A DNA stretch of 16,737 nt from OLB16 sp964481775 (GTDB lineage: Bacteria; Hinthialibacterota; Hinthialibacteria; OLB16). Each line of letters starts with the position of its first letter. Positions within the stretch are counted from its first letter, which is position 1. The position numbers and the translations under genes were made by a program. Below are positions 1-6,590 of the stretch, in pieces. The notes under the pieces are model-generated. The model searched no databases, was not told where the DNA came from, and saw nothing but the letters and a program-made list of their open reading frames with translations. The stretch lies in the NCBI GenBank assembly GCA_964481775.1, contig CAYZUX010000130.1, forward strand, positions 1-16,737, given 5' to 3'.

Positions 1-1
1 T

Positions 2-85
2 CCTCTCTTCACGGAAAAGAGCGATATACAGGTTATCCAAAACCTGTTGATTCTCGTGACCGCACGTTTGATTCCTGAGGAATGA
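2..85 (+). CDS. Secretin-type outer-membrane protein, C-terminal end (partial)
   Basis: The second frame is open from the window edge to a TGA at 83-85 and encodes about 27 residues, including the run NLLILVTARLIPEE. That run matches the end of the secretin core (type II/III secretion and type IV pilus secretins, GspD/PilQ family), where the last beta strands read NLLIFVTxxLI. Secretins form the gated multimeric channel in the outer membrane. The rest of the gene lies to the left of the window, so the subfamily cannot be told. The protein ends almost directly after the secretin core, with no pilotin-binding S-domain. The competing first frame stops at 76-78 and shows no recognisable motif. 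The call rests on a short motif only. Confidence 0.6.
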   Translation, partial: PLFTEKSDIQVIQNLLILVTARLIPEE

Positions 86-87
86 CC

Positions 88-116
88 TTCACTCACTGGT
101 GGCCTGAGGGTAAAAT
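88..116 (+). promoter_or_regulatory. Candidate sigma70-type promoter for fdxA
   Basis: TTCACT (88-93) and TAAAAT (111-116) are separated by 17 nt, a good spacing for -35/-10 boxes. They lie just after the secretin stop and about 80 nt before the ferredoxin start. The leader between them and the gene includes a weak GGG...CCC hairpin near 140-153. Assignment is by eye only. Confidence 0.3.
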
Positions 117-195
117 AGAAAATCAATAAGTGACAACAGGGTGAGAAACCCAAGGGGTGAAATCCTGAGACCAAAAGTACCGAAGGAGAGACGAC

Positions 196-498
196 ATGAC
201 GTACGTTGTTACAGAGCCGTGCGTTGATTGCAAGTATGGGGATTGCGCGGAAGTATGTCCGGTTGAATGCTTCTATGAGGGTGATGATATGCTCTATATC
301 AATCCAGAGGAATGTATAGACTGTGATGCTTGTGCCCCGGTATGCCCAGTTGCCGCCATCTTCCCGGATTCGGAGTCTGATCAGGTATGGATCGATAAGA
401 ATGCGAATTTCGATTTTGACGATAGCAAACGGGTGAGTGACAAGGCTTCAGTCACCCATGGACCCAAGTGGGACCCCAAACTAGCCAACCCAGACTGA
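196..498 (+). CDS. fdxA: 7Fe (3Fe-4S/4Fe-4S) ferredoxin, FdxA family
   Basis: This is a 100-residue soluble electron carrier. The cysteines are at positions 9, 12, 17, 21, 40, 43, 46 and 50. The first block is CxxCxxxxCxxxCP and the second is CxxCxxCxxxCP. This is the arrangement of the Azotobacter FdI / FdxA ferredoxins, which carry one 3Fe-4S and one 4Fe-4S cluster; Cys12 sits where FdI has a non-ligating cysteine. The start MTYVVTEPCVDCKYGDC is typical of the family. The C-terminal extension of about 45 residues is acidic, then ends in KWDPKLANPD, also usual for FdxA. AAGGAGAG lies 7 nt before the ATG. The gene has its own terminator and appears to be a single-gene unit. The electron partner cannot be told from the window. 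Confidence 0.95.
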   Translation: MTYVVTEPCVDCKYGDCAEVCPVECFYEGDDMLYINPEECIDCDACAPVCPVAAIFPDSESDQVWIDKNANFDFDDSKRVSDKASVTHGPKWDPKLANPD

Positions 499-528
499 TT
501 TTGTACAACAGGAACAGGATAAAATCGG

Positions 529-561
529 CCCCCCTTCTTCTTTAGGGAGAAGGGGGGTTTT
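529..561 (+). terminator. Rho-independent terminator after fdxA, in the argS leader
   Basis: CCCCCCTTCT (529-538) pairs perfectly with AGAAGGGGGG (548-557) around a short loop and is followed by TTTT. It ends fdxA transcripts, yet lies only about 36 nt before the preferred argS ATG (597), leaving almost no room for a separate argS promoter downstream of it. Confidence 0.85.
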
Positions 562-596
562 CATTGAAGATACACAACACGGTGGATCAATGGATC

Positions 597-2327
597 ATGG
601 AAACAACCAGCACCAGGGAATCTCTCTCCATTCAAATAGCCAACTTTTGCGGGATCGATTCTGAGGGGATTCTCTCCCTTATTGAGGTTCCCATTGACCG
701 GAAGATGGGTGATCTGGCTCTTCCATGTTTCCGCCTGGCAGGGCGTCTGAAACGAGCTCCCAATGTGATTGCGAATGAAATCTCGGAACACCTGAGAATG
801 CAACTCCTGCCGGGAATCAAATCGGTTGAAGCAGTGGGGGGGTACCTGAATATCCGTTTTGATCCCGCATTTCGTGCTAAATCTCTTTTGCAGGCCATTC
901 TCGATCAGGGTGAAAGGTATGGAGCCGGCGTAGAGGGCGAGGGGAAGACAGTGGTTCTTGATTTCTCCTCACCTAACATCGCCAAGCCGTTCAGTGTCGG
1001 GCATCTCCGCTCAACAGTCATCGGACAGGCAGTCGCCAACCTGCTCTCTTTCCAGGGATACCAGTGTGTGCGAGTGAACCACCTGGGTGACTGGGGAACA
1101 CAATTCGGAAAACTGATTGTGGCTTTCAAGATGTGGGGTAGTGAAGTGGACCTTGAGGGTGAATCACCCATCAAGGCGCTTTTGGACCTCTATGTTCGTT
1201 TTCACAAGATGGCTGAATCTGATTCCTCCTTGGAGGACATGGCGCGTGAATGGTTTAAGCGTCTGGAGGATGGTGATGAGGAGGCAGTCAGGATCTGGAC
1301 CCACTTCCGGGAACTCAGCCTCAAGGAATTTCAGCGCATGTATGAACGTCTGGGTGTCAGTTTCGACTCCTTTGATGGTGAAGCCTTTTACAATGACAAG
1401 ATGCAGCGCGTCATCGACAGGCTGCAGGAAAAAGGACTGCTGGAGGAATCAAGGGGAGCCAAAATCGTCAATCTGGAACCCTATGGTCTGACTCCGATTC
1501 TCATCCAGCGGAGTGATGATGCCTCTCTGTATGCCACACGTGACTTGGCCGCCGCCTATTACCGTTATGAGACTTACCACTTCCACAAGAACCTCTATTT
1601 TGTGGCCACACAGCAGAATGAGCATTTCCGTCAACTGATCAAGACTTTGGAACTGCTGGGAGAACCATGGGCCAAAGACTGTGTGCATGTCGCCTTTGGC
1701 CTGATCAGTTTTGCCGAGGGAACAATGAGCACTCGTAAAGGAAAAGTGATTTTCCTTGAAGATGTCCTTGATCAGGCAGTGGAGCGTGTGGACAGGATCA
1801 TTGCTGAAAAAAATCCCGGACTTGCCCAGAGGGAGAAAGTGGCGGAACAGGTGGGGATTGGAGCCATCCGGTTCTATGACCTCTCACGACGGCGAATCAA
1901 GGATTGGGTCTTCGATTGGGAGCGGATCCTCAACTTTGATGGCGAGACCGGCCCATATGTGATGTACAGTTATGCCCGTTTGATGAGTATTCTGCGGAAA
2001 GGTGCTGAACGGGGATTGGTGCCTTATGAGGACTCGGGTGAGTGTGATTTTTCATCTCTCGACAATGAAGAAGCAAATGATTTGTTATGTACGATGGAGA
2101 GTTTCAAAGGCTCTCTGGTGCGCGCCGCCGAACAGTATGAACCTTCAATCCTGACACAGGTTTTGGTGGACATCGCGGACCGGTCGAACCGTTTTTATAA
2201 TGCACATCACGTGCTGGTCGAGGATGAGTGTGTGGCTCGCACCCGCCTGCTTCTCATCGCTTGTGTGGCGGTGCTTCTGCGTACCGGTCTCGGTTTATTG
2301 GGCCTGGCTGCTCCGGAGGAGATGTGA
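597..2327 (+). CDS. argS: Arginyl-tRNA synthetase (class I aminoacyl-tRNA synthetase)
   Basis: The product charges tRNA-Arg with arginine in the cytoplasm. From the ATG at 597 the product is 576 residues, normal for ArgRS. The N-terminal Add1 domain covers roughly residues 1-90. The catalytic core holds the HIGH-type signature SSPNIAKPFSVGHLRST (about 124-140). The KMSKS-equivalent is TMSTRKG (376-382), the usual relaxed form in ArgRS. The DALR anticodon-binding domain begins near YVMYSYARLMSIL (454-466), and the protein ends in the typical APEEM. The reading frame is also open upstream to a TTG at 564, preceded by the G-run of the terminator hairpin. I prefer the ATG at 597 because the extra 11 residues show no family similarity and the TTG abuts the terminator, but neither start has a strong ribosome-binding site. 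A degraded PIN-domain gene follows. Confidence 0.95.
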   Translation: METTSTRESLSIQIANFCGIDSEGILSLIEVPIDRKMGDLALPCFRLAGRLKRAPNVIANEISEHLRMQLLPGIKSVEAVGGYLNIRFDPAFRAKSLLQAILDQGERYGAGVEGEGKTVVLDFSSPNIAKPFSVGHLRSTVIGQAVANLLSFQGYQCVRVNHLGDWGTQFGKLIVAFKMWGSEVDLEGESPIKALLDLYVRFHKMAESDSSLEDMAREWFKRLEDGDEEAVRIWTHFRELSLKEFQRMYERLGVSFDSFDGEAFYNDKMQRVIDRLQEKGLLEESRGAKIVNLEPYGLTPILIQRSDDASLYATRDLAAAYYRYETYHFHKNLYFVATQQNEHFRQLIKTLELLGEPWAKDCVHVAFGLISFAEGTMSTRKGKVIFLEDVLDQAVERVDRIIAEKNPGLAQREKVAEQVGIGAIRFYDLSRRRIKDWVFDWERILNFDGETGPYVMYSYARLMSILRKGAERGLVPYEDSGECDFSSLDNEEANDLLCTMESFKGSLVRAAEQYEPSILTQVLVDIADRSNRFYNAHHVLVEDECVARTRLLLIACVAVLLRTGLGLLGLAAPEEM

Positions 2328-2378
2328 CCATTTTATCGTTCCCTTTTATGAGTCCTTGTGGCTGCCTCCCGTTTTTGA

Positions 2379-2543
2379 TTGAAATGGTTACTTTTATTGG
2401 GTCTGCTCCAAGAGGAGCTCCATGCGGTTCCCGATACCGATGTGATTGTCTCAGGTGATTACCATTTGCTCGGTCTGCGCTATTTCCGTGGGATCCCCAT
2501 CGTAACCCCACGGGAGTTCCATGAGAGGCTACCGCAAGAATGA
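2379..2543 (+). pseudogene. Remnant of a PIN-domain toxin gene (C-terminal fragment)
   Basis: From an upstream TGA (2376-2378) to the TGA at 2541-2543, the frame reads about 54 codons. The stretch from about 2433 to 2540 contains TDVIVSGDYHLLGLRYF followed by RGIPIVTPREFHERL. This matches the C-terminal end of PIN-domain ribonucleases annotated as toxin-antitoxin toxin component, PIN family (COG1569), where the SGD aspartate is part of the acidic active site and GIPIVTPxEFLxxL closes the fold. The family is normally about 130-150 residues. The N-terminal two thirds, with the first catalytic acids, is missing, no start or ribosome-binding site is visible, and no antitoxin lies next to it. It is therefore a decayed toxin fragment left between argS and the convergent oxidoreductase gene. 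Confidence 0.65.
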
Positions 2544-2561
2544 TCGCAGCCTGTCTTCTCT

Positions 2562-3758
2562 TTACGCTGTCCAGCGCTTGAGGGGATGAATCCGTTCCTT
2601 GAGCGGGAACTTCACCACCCCACCGGCGATATAGGAATCGTAGACCCCCATGATCATCTCCAGGGCATCGCGCGCTTTCTGCATGGAGACACCGGGTTCA
2701 CGGTTCTCCTCGATTGACGCGAGCAAATCTGCCGTGGCAAACCCATTCATAGTGTTGATCAGTTCTTTGTTGTCGGTGGGAAGTGCCGGAGGAGCGTCCG
2801 GAAGCGTCTCCCACTTGGCATCTTTATCACCAGGCGCCCAGGATGAATCCCGGAGCATAAAGATGATGGGTTCGTTGGGAATCCGGATGGTAACAATCCC
2901 TTTCGATCCGTAGATGTCTAATCCCCAGCGTCCCCCGTCGCCATCAGCACTCTTCATCGAACTGAAGTAGGCTTTGAGCCCACCGCCATATCCATAAATC
3001 GCTTGGATCCGGTCCCCCATAACTGGACCGAGAGGTTCAGTTGGTTCATGGACATCCTCTTTTTTGGCTGGACGGCCATCCACCGTGATGTCCGCGGCAA
3101 CCCACTCAGGTTTACCAAGGAAATACAGGAGGAGGTCCATGCTGTGCGTGCCAAGAACGAGAAGATCCTCTCCCCCGGCTCGTTTGTCCTCTTTCCCACG
3201 TGCCCGGATTTCGAGGATATCTCCGATCAGTCCTTCCTCGAAAACCTTTTTTTTCACATGGGCAATCTGGGGTGTCATCCGTTTCTGGTGAGCCACCGCC
3301 CACTTGAGGTTTTTGGCTTCAATCGCGGCCACCATTTCATCTGCTTCGGCAAGATCCACCGCAAGGGGCTTCTCCATATAACCATGTGCATTCACCTCCG
3401 CAGATGCAAGGAGGTATTCTTTGTGGCGAATGGTAAAACGGGGTCCGATTGAGACGAGATCAGGTTTCTCGGTGGCCAGCATCTCTTTGTAGTCAGCGTA
3501 AGTCTTGGCAGCGCCTGCCTCTTTGCCGAACTTGGCACGGGCTTTCTCGTGGGGATCAGCCAGTCCAGCCACTTCCACATTCGGCAGATTCTTCCAGGCC
3601 AAGTGCAGCTGGTGTCCATATTGACCATTTTCCCAATCACCGATCACACAGGCCCGGTATTTCTTTGACTCCTGTGCTGACTCGACACTCTTGCCCATCG
3701 TGCTGGCGGCCACGAAAGCTCCGAGGGATGCGAGGAATTCACGCCTGTTTTGGTACAT
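2562..3758 (-). CDS. Tat-exported Gfo/Idh/MocA family oxidoreductase
   Basis: This 398-residue protein belongs to the NAD(P)-dependent sugar/inositol dehydrogenase-like family. The N-terminus RREFLASLGAFVAAST is a twin-arginine signal with the RRxFL core, so export to the periplasm with bound cofactor is likely. A Rossmann fold follows (about residues 32-150). The family's EKP signature is present as MEKPLAVDLAEADEM, with the lysine involved in catalysis or cofactor binding. The C-terminal alpha/beta domain includes GTHSMDLLLYFLG. The glycine motif is unusual: VIGDWENGQYG rather than GxGxxG. The substrate cannot be predicted. AGGAG precedes the ATG at 3758 by about 8 nt. It lies 32 nt downstream of ftsY and probably shares its transcript. 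Its stop is 18 nt from the end of the PIN remnant on the other strand. Confidence 0.88.
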   Translation of the reverse strand: MYQNRREFLASLGAFVAASTMGKSVESAQESKKYRACVIGDWENGQYGHQLHLAWKNLPNVEVAGLADPHEKARAKFGKEAGAAKTYADYKEMLATEKPDLVSIGPRFTIRHKEYLLASAEVNAHGYMEKPLAVDLAEADEMVAAIEAKNLKWAVAHQKRMTPQIAHVKKKVFEEGLIGDILEIRARGKEDKRAGGEDLLVLGTHSMDLLLYFLGKPEWVAADITVDGRPAKKEDVHEPTEPLGPVMGDRIQAIYGYGGGLKAYFSSMKSADGDGGRWGLDIYGSKGIVTIRIPNEPIIFMLRDSSWAPGDKDAKWETLPDAPPALPTDNKELINTMNGFATADLLASIEENREPGVSMQKARDALEMIMGVYDSYIAGGVVKFPLKERIHPLKRWTA

Positions 3759-3790
3759 TCTATTCTCCTATTGAGAGATTCCCTTGAGAA

Positions 3791-4828
3791 TCAGATTTCC
3801 TCCTGGCCTTGTCCCTCTACGAACAACGCATCCACGAAGGATTTCGGATCAAAGGGTTCGAGGTCATCAATCCCCTCGCCCAAGCCGACAAACTTGACGG
3901 GGATACCGAGGTTCTTTCTCACTGCGATAGTAACTCCCCCCTTGGCGGTTCCATCCAGCTTGGTAAGGACGATCCCTGTGAGTGGAACAATTTCCTGGAA
4001 GAGCTTTGCCTGCGATAGACCATTTTGTCCAGTGGAGGCATCCAGGACCAGGAGAGTCTCCTGTGGAGCTCCCTGGACTTCGCGTCCGATGATACGGCCA
4101 ATCTTCTCCAGCTCCTTCATGAGATTGGTTTTATTGTGAAGCCGGCCGGCGGTATCGATGATGACCGTGTCTGCATTGCGTGAACGTGCTCGCGAGATCG
4201 AGTTGAACACTACCGAAGCCGGGTCGGAACCATCTGGACCGGTTACGATCTCGCAGCCGGAGCGTTCTGCCCAGATCCGGATCTGGTCGATCGCAGCCGC
4301 ACGAAAAGTATCCGCCGCTGAGATAATGACCGAATGTCCTTCACCACGCAGACGATTTGCCAGCTTGCCGATGGTGGTGGTCTTACCTGTTCCATTGACC
4401 CCCACAATGAGGATGACATTCAGGGGATCCTGGAGGTTGAGTCCGGGTGCTTCAGCTCCGATCTCCTCCAAAATCAGGTCGTGAAAAGTAGTCCGAAGCC
4501 ACTCAAAGTCGGCTTCCTGTCCTGAGGGGATGGCACGGGCTTTTTGACGGATTGCCTCGATCAGCCGCAAGGAGGTCTCAACCCCGACATCGGCTTGAAT
4601 CAACGCTTCCTCCATTTCCTCAAGGAGAGCCTCATCTACTTTTCCTCTTCTTCTGAAAAGGGAGAGTGTCTGTGAAATGAGGGTTGTCTTGGTTTTGGTT
4701 AGACGGTCGCGGACCTTGGCGAAAAAGCCCTTTTCCTGACCCTCCTGGGGTGTTGTGGGATTTGGGTCCCCCGCGGGAGAACTACCACCCACCAACCTGC
4801 GAAACCAACCGCCACTCTGTTCAGCCAT
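3791..4828 (-). CDS. ftsY: Signal recognition particle receptor FtsY
   Basis: The product is the SRP receptor GTPase that docks ribosome-SRP complexes at the inner membrane for co-translational insertion. From the ATG at 4828 it has 345 residues: a short, poorly conserved N-terminal tail (1-35) instead of the long acidic A domain of E. coli FtsY, an N domain (about 36-125), then the G domain. The G motifs are GVNGTGKTTTIGKLA (143-157), DTFRAAAIDQI (173-183), DTAGR (225-229) and TKLDGTAKGG (289-298), with the closing GLGEGIDDLEPFDP (315-328). This distinguishes it from Ffh, which also carries an M domain. An in-frame upstream start at 4885 would lie inside the preceding gene and encodes a non-conserved extension. 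The gene starts 10 nt after the upstream Gfo/Idh stop, pointing to one operon. Confidence 0.95.
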   Translation of the reverse strand: MAEQSGGWFRRLVGGSSPAGDPNPTTPQEGQEKGFFAKVRDRLTKTKTTLISQTLSLFRRRGKVDEALLEEMEEALIQADVGVETSLRLIEAIRQKARAIPSGQEADFEWLRTTFHDLILEEIGAEAPGLNLQDPLNVILIVGVNGTGKTTTIGKLANRLRGEGHSVIISAADTFRAAAIDQIRIWAERSGCEIVTGPDGSDPASVVFNSISRARSRNADTVIIDTAGRLHNKTNLMKELEKIGRIIGREVQGAPQETLLVLDASTGQNGLSQAKLFQEIVPLTGIVLTKLDGTAKGGVTIAVRKNLGIPVKFVGLGEGIDDLEPFDPKSFVDALFVEGQGQEEI

Positions 4829-4838
4829 GCCGTATCCG

Positions 4839-5909
4839 TTATTTCCCCTTCGCCTGTTTGGGCACGGGAATGTGATCCTTGACAATCACTTCCTTTCCAG
4901 TCTCCGCGGATCTGTATACCGCGTCGATCAGCTGCATGGTCTGATAGGCCTCTTCGGCATGGACCACAATCTCTTTTTCGCCACGGATACAGTCGACAAA
5001 CCAGATCACCTCTTCCTCGTGGGGCTGAACTTCCGGTATCTCACGGAACTCGATGTCGATGTGATTCCCATTTCGTACTGTATAAGCCTTATGCGGATAG
5101 GCTGTCAATCCGCCCTTGTCTCCCAGGACAATCTGCAGGAAGGATTCTTTTTCGGTGTGGGTGGCCCAGGCTGATTCAATCAGAAGAGAGGCTCCATTTC
5201 TGAGCCTTGCCATCCCGCAGGCGAAATCCTCAACCGTGTATGTCTTTGGATCCAGTTTTCCCCAGGTGTGGTACTGCTCCTTGGTGTTGCCGAACTTGGT
5301 GTATGTCTGCCCGCTGACTGACTCTATCCCGGGAAAACCCATCAACCACAACGTCAAATCGAGGGCATGGACACCTATATCGATCATCGGCCCGCCCGCT
5401 GACTTCTCCTTGATATGGAAGGCACCCCAGCCCGGAATACCCACACGCCGTGTGGAGTGAGACCTGCCGTAGTAAACCGTCCCCAAATCACCTGCCTCCA
5501 CCATCCTTTTAAGTGCCTGATTTTTTGGATCAAAACGGAAATGCTGACCGATTGTCAGAAGTCCTTTGGACTTCTGGGCCGCTTCCACCATTGCCTTGGC
5601 CTCTTTGGCGTTCATGGCAATGGGTTTCTCGCACAAGACATTGATATCCCTTTTCAGAGCGATAATTGCTGGTTCCTTGTGGGCATAATTCGGGGTACAG
5701 ATGCTGATCCCATCCAGGTCCTCGATAGCCAACATTTTACGATAATCATTGTAGTGGCGTTTGAATCCATATTTTTCCGCAAAGGCTTTGACACGGTCTT
5801 CCTGAACATCACAACAGGCCACTAACTCGACATCTTTTACACGCTGGTAACCACGCAAGTGAAAATCGGCGATACCCCCAGTTCCAACCACACCTATTTT
5901 GATCGGCAC
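4839..5909 (-). CDS. Gfo/Idh/MocA family oxidoreductase (cytoplasmic)
   Basis: This is a 356-residue NAD(P)-dependent dehydrogenase of the glucose-fructose oxidoreductase / inositol dehydrogenase family. The Rossmann motif KIGVVGTGGIADFHL lies at the very N-terminus with no signal peptide. The CEKP signature occurs near residue 93 (NVLCEKPIAMN). The C-terminal domain carries the usual GGPMIDIGVHALDLTLWLMG, whose D/H pair includes the family's catalytic histidine. Unlike the exported paralogue two genes downstream, all motifs are canonical. The ATG at 5909 is preceded by GGAGA at about 7 nt and AGGAG further out. The stop at 4839 is 10 nt before the ftsY start. The family acts on many sugars, inositols and their derivatives, so the substrate is unknown. 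Confidence 0.92.
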   Translation of the reverse strand: MPIKIGVVGTGGIADFHLRGYQRVKDVELVACCDVQEDRVKAFAEKYGFKRHYNDYRKMLAIEDLDGISICTPNYAHKEPAIIALKRDINVLCEKPIAMNAKEAKAMVEAAQKSKGLLTIGQHFRFDPKNQALKRMVEAGDLGTVYYGRSHSTRRVGIPGWGAFHIKEKSAGGPMIDIGVHALDLTLWLMGFPGIESVSGQTYTKFGNTKEQYHTWGKLDPKTYTVEDFACGMARLRNGASLLIESAWATHTEKESFLQIVLGDKGGLTAYPHKAYTVRNGNHIDIEFREIPEVQPHEEEVIWFVDCIRGEKEIVVHAEEAYQTMQLIDAVYRSAETGKEVIVKDHIPVPKQAKGK

Positions 5910-5954
5910 GTCTCCATCTCCTGTCGGATATTAGATCGGATCCTCTTCATGGAT

Positions 5955-6002
5955 CTGAAAGGGTGATCCTGAAATAACACAGCCTGAAAGTCCATCCTGA
6001 AA
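5955..6002. repeat. Four CTGAAA units at 13-15 nt spacing
   Basis: CTGAAA occurs at 5955, 5969, 5984 and 5997, in three cases preceded by C as CCTGAAA. The cluster sits in the roughly 100 nt between the hemerythrin stop and the Gfo/Idh start (both minus strand). It could be a decayed tandem repeat or a clustered binding site. The units are short and chance is possible. Confidence 0.35.
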
Positions 6003-6010
6003 GGAATTGC

Positions 6011-6475
6011 CTAATCTTTGGTACCCACATCATGGCAGAACACATCGAGTACCATTGTGTTTTCCCGTTCCTCGTGGTTGGTGATTTCTTCGATCAGATC
6101 GAGGGTGGCCTGTGGAACATCCTGTGGCCAGAATGTCGAGTTTCGAGGGTTCTCAAATGCACGGATCATCTCCTGAATGGTCTGGAGAACTTTGTCATGT
6201 TCCATACGAATCTGTTCAACCTGGGGGGAAAGGGTTGGACGCATTTCGATAACTGGCTTCAGGAAGCCATCCGCCTCTTCGAATTCCATATGCTCGCGCA
6301 TGACATTCAGAAAATTCTTGAGGAGGTCCAAAAGCTTCTGTAATCCCTGTTCTGAATTTGAAATCTTGGCGTCTTCGGCAACAATTCGAACCTGTTCAAG
6401 TGTCTGGTGCAGTTTCTCATGCTCATCGAGAGAAACTCTGGCGATTTTTTGATTGCGGTTTTCGTAGTTTTGCAT
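6011..6475 (-). CDS. Hemerythrin-like (HHE cation-binding) domain protein
   Basis: This 154-residue all-helical protein carries the spaced ligands of a diiron hemerythrin-type four-helix bundle: His19 in DEHEKLH, His62 and Glu66 in REHMEFEE, His93 in RMEHDKV, and His134 with Glu138 in TNHEERE. Single-domain proteins of this family bind O2 or NO, or act in iron-sulfur repair (RIC/YtfE-like) or iron handling; which role applies here cannot be read from the sequence. It lacks the N-terminal ScdA/Ric cysteine domain. There is no signal peptide, so it is cytoplasmic. AAGGAG lies about 7 nt before the ATG at 6475. It is 115 nt downstream of the REC-DHp gene on the same strand and may respond to the same signal. 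The 101-nt gap to the next gene leaves open whether transcription continues. Confidence 0.85.
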   Translation of the reverse strand: MQNYENRNQKIARVSLDEHEKLHQTLEQVRIVAEDAKISNSEQGLQKLLDLLKNFLNVMREHMEFEEADGFLKPVIEMRPTLSPQVEQIRMEHDKVLQTIQEMIRAFENPRNSTFWPQDVPQATLDLIEEITNHEERENTMVLDVFCHDVGTKD

Positions 6476-6524
6476 GTTTCAACTCCTTATGTTTCAGGTC
6501 CCTTGCCGGTCTTTAATTATCACG

Positions 6525-6537
6525 GGGGAATTTCCCC
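6525..6537. promoter_or_regulatory. Palindrome GGGGAA-T-TTCCCC upstream of the hemerythrin gene
   Basis: This is a perfect 6+1+6 inverted repeat, 50 nt before the hemerythrin ATG. A GATAAT-like -10 box lies just downstream on the minus strand (around 6516-6521). The geometry fits an operator near a promoter. No regulator with this site is recognised. Confidence 0.3.
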
Positions 6538-6590
6538 AAATAACCATTTTGGTGCAATTATGACACACTCAGCCCACCTAGGATACAGTT

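Noticed and set aside
564..596. TTG start at 564 for argS
   Set aside because: It abuts the T-run of the terminator and the extra residues do not resemble ArgRS N-termini. The ATG at 597 is preferred, though the TTG is not formally excluded.
3003..3452. A 149-codon plus-strand frame
   Set aside because: It is antisense to the Tat-exported Gfo/Idh/MocA gene, with low-complexity shadow composition and no recognisable motif.
4829..4885. Longer FtsY start at 4885
   Set aside because: It would lie inside the preceding Gfo/Idh gene and adds a non-conserved stretch; the ATG at 4828 sits 10 nt after that gene's stop, a normal operon spacing.
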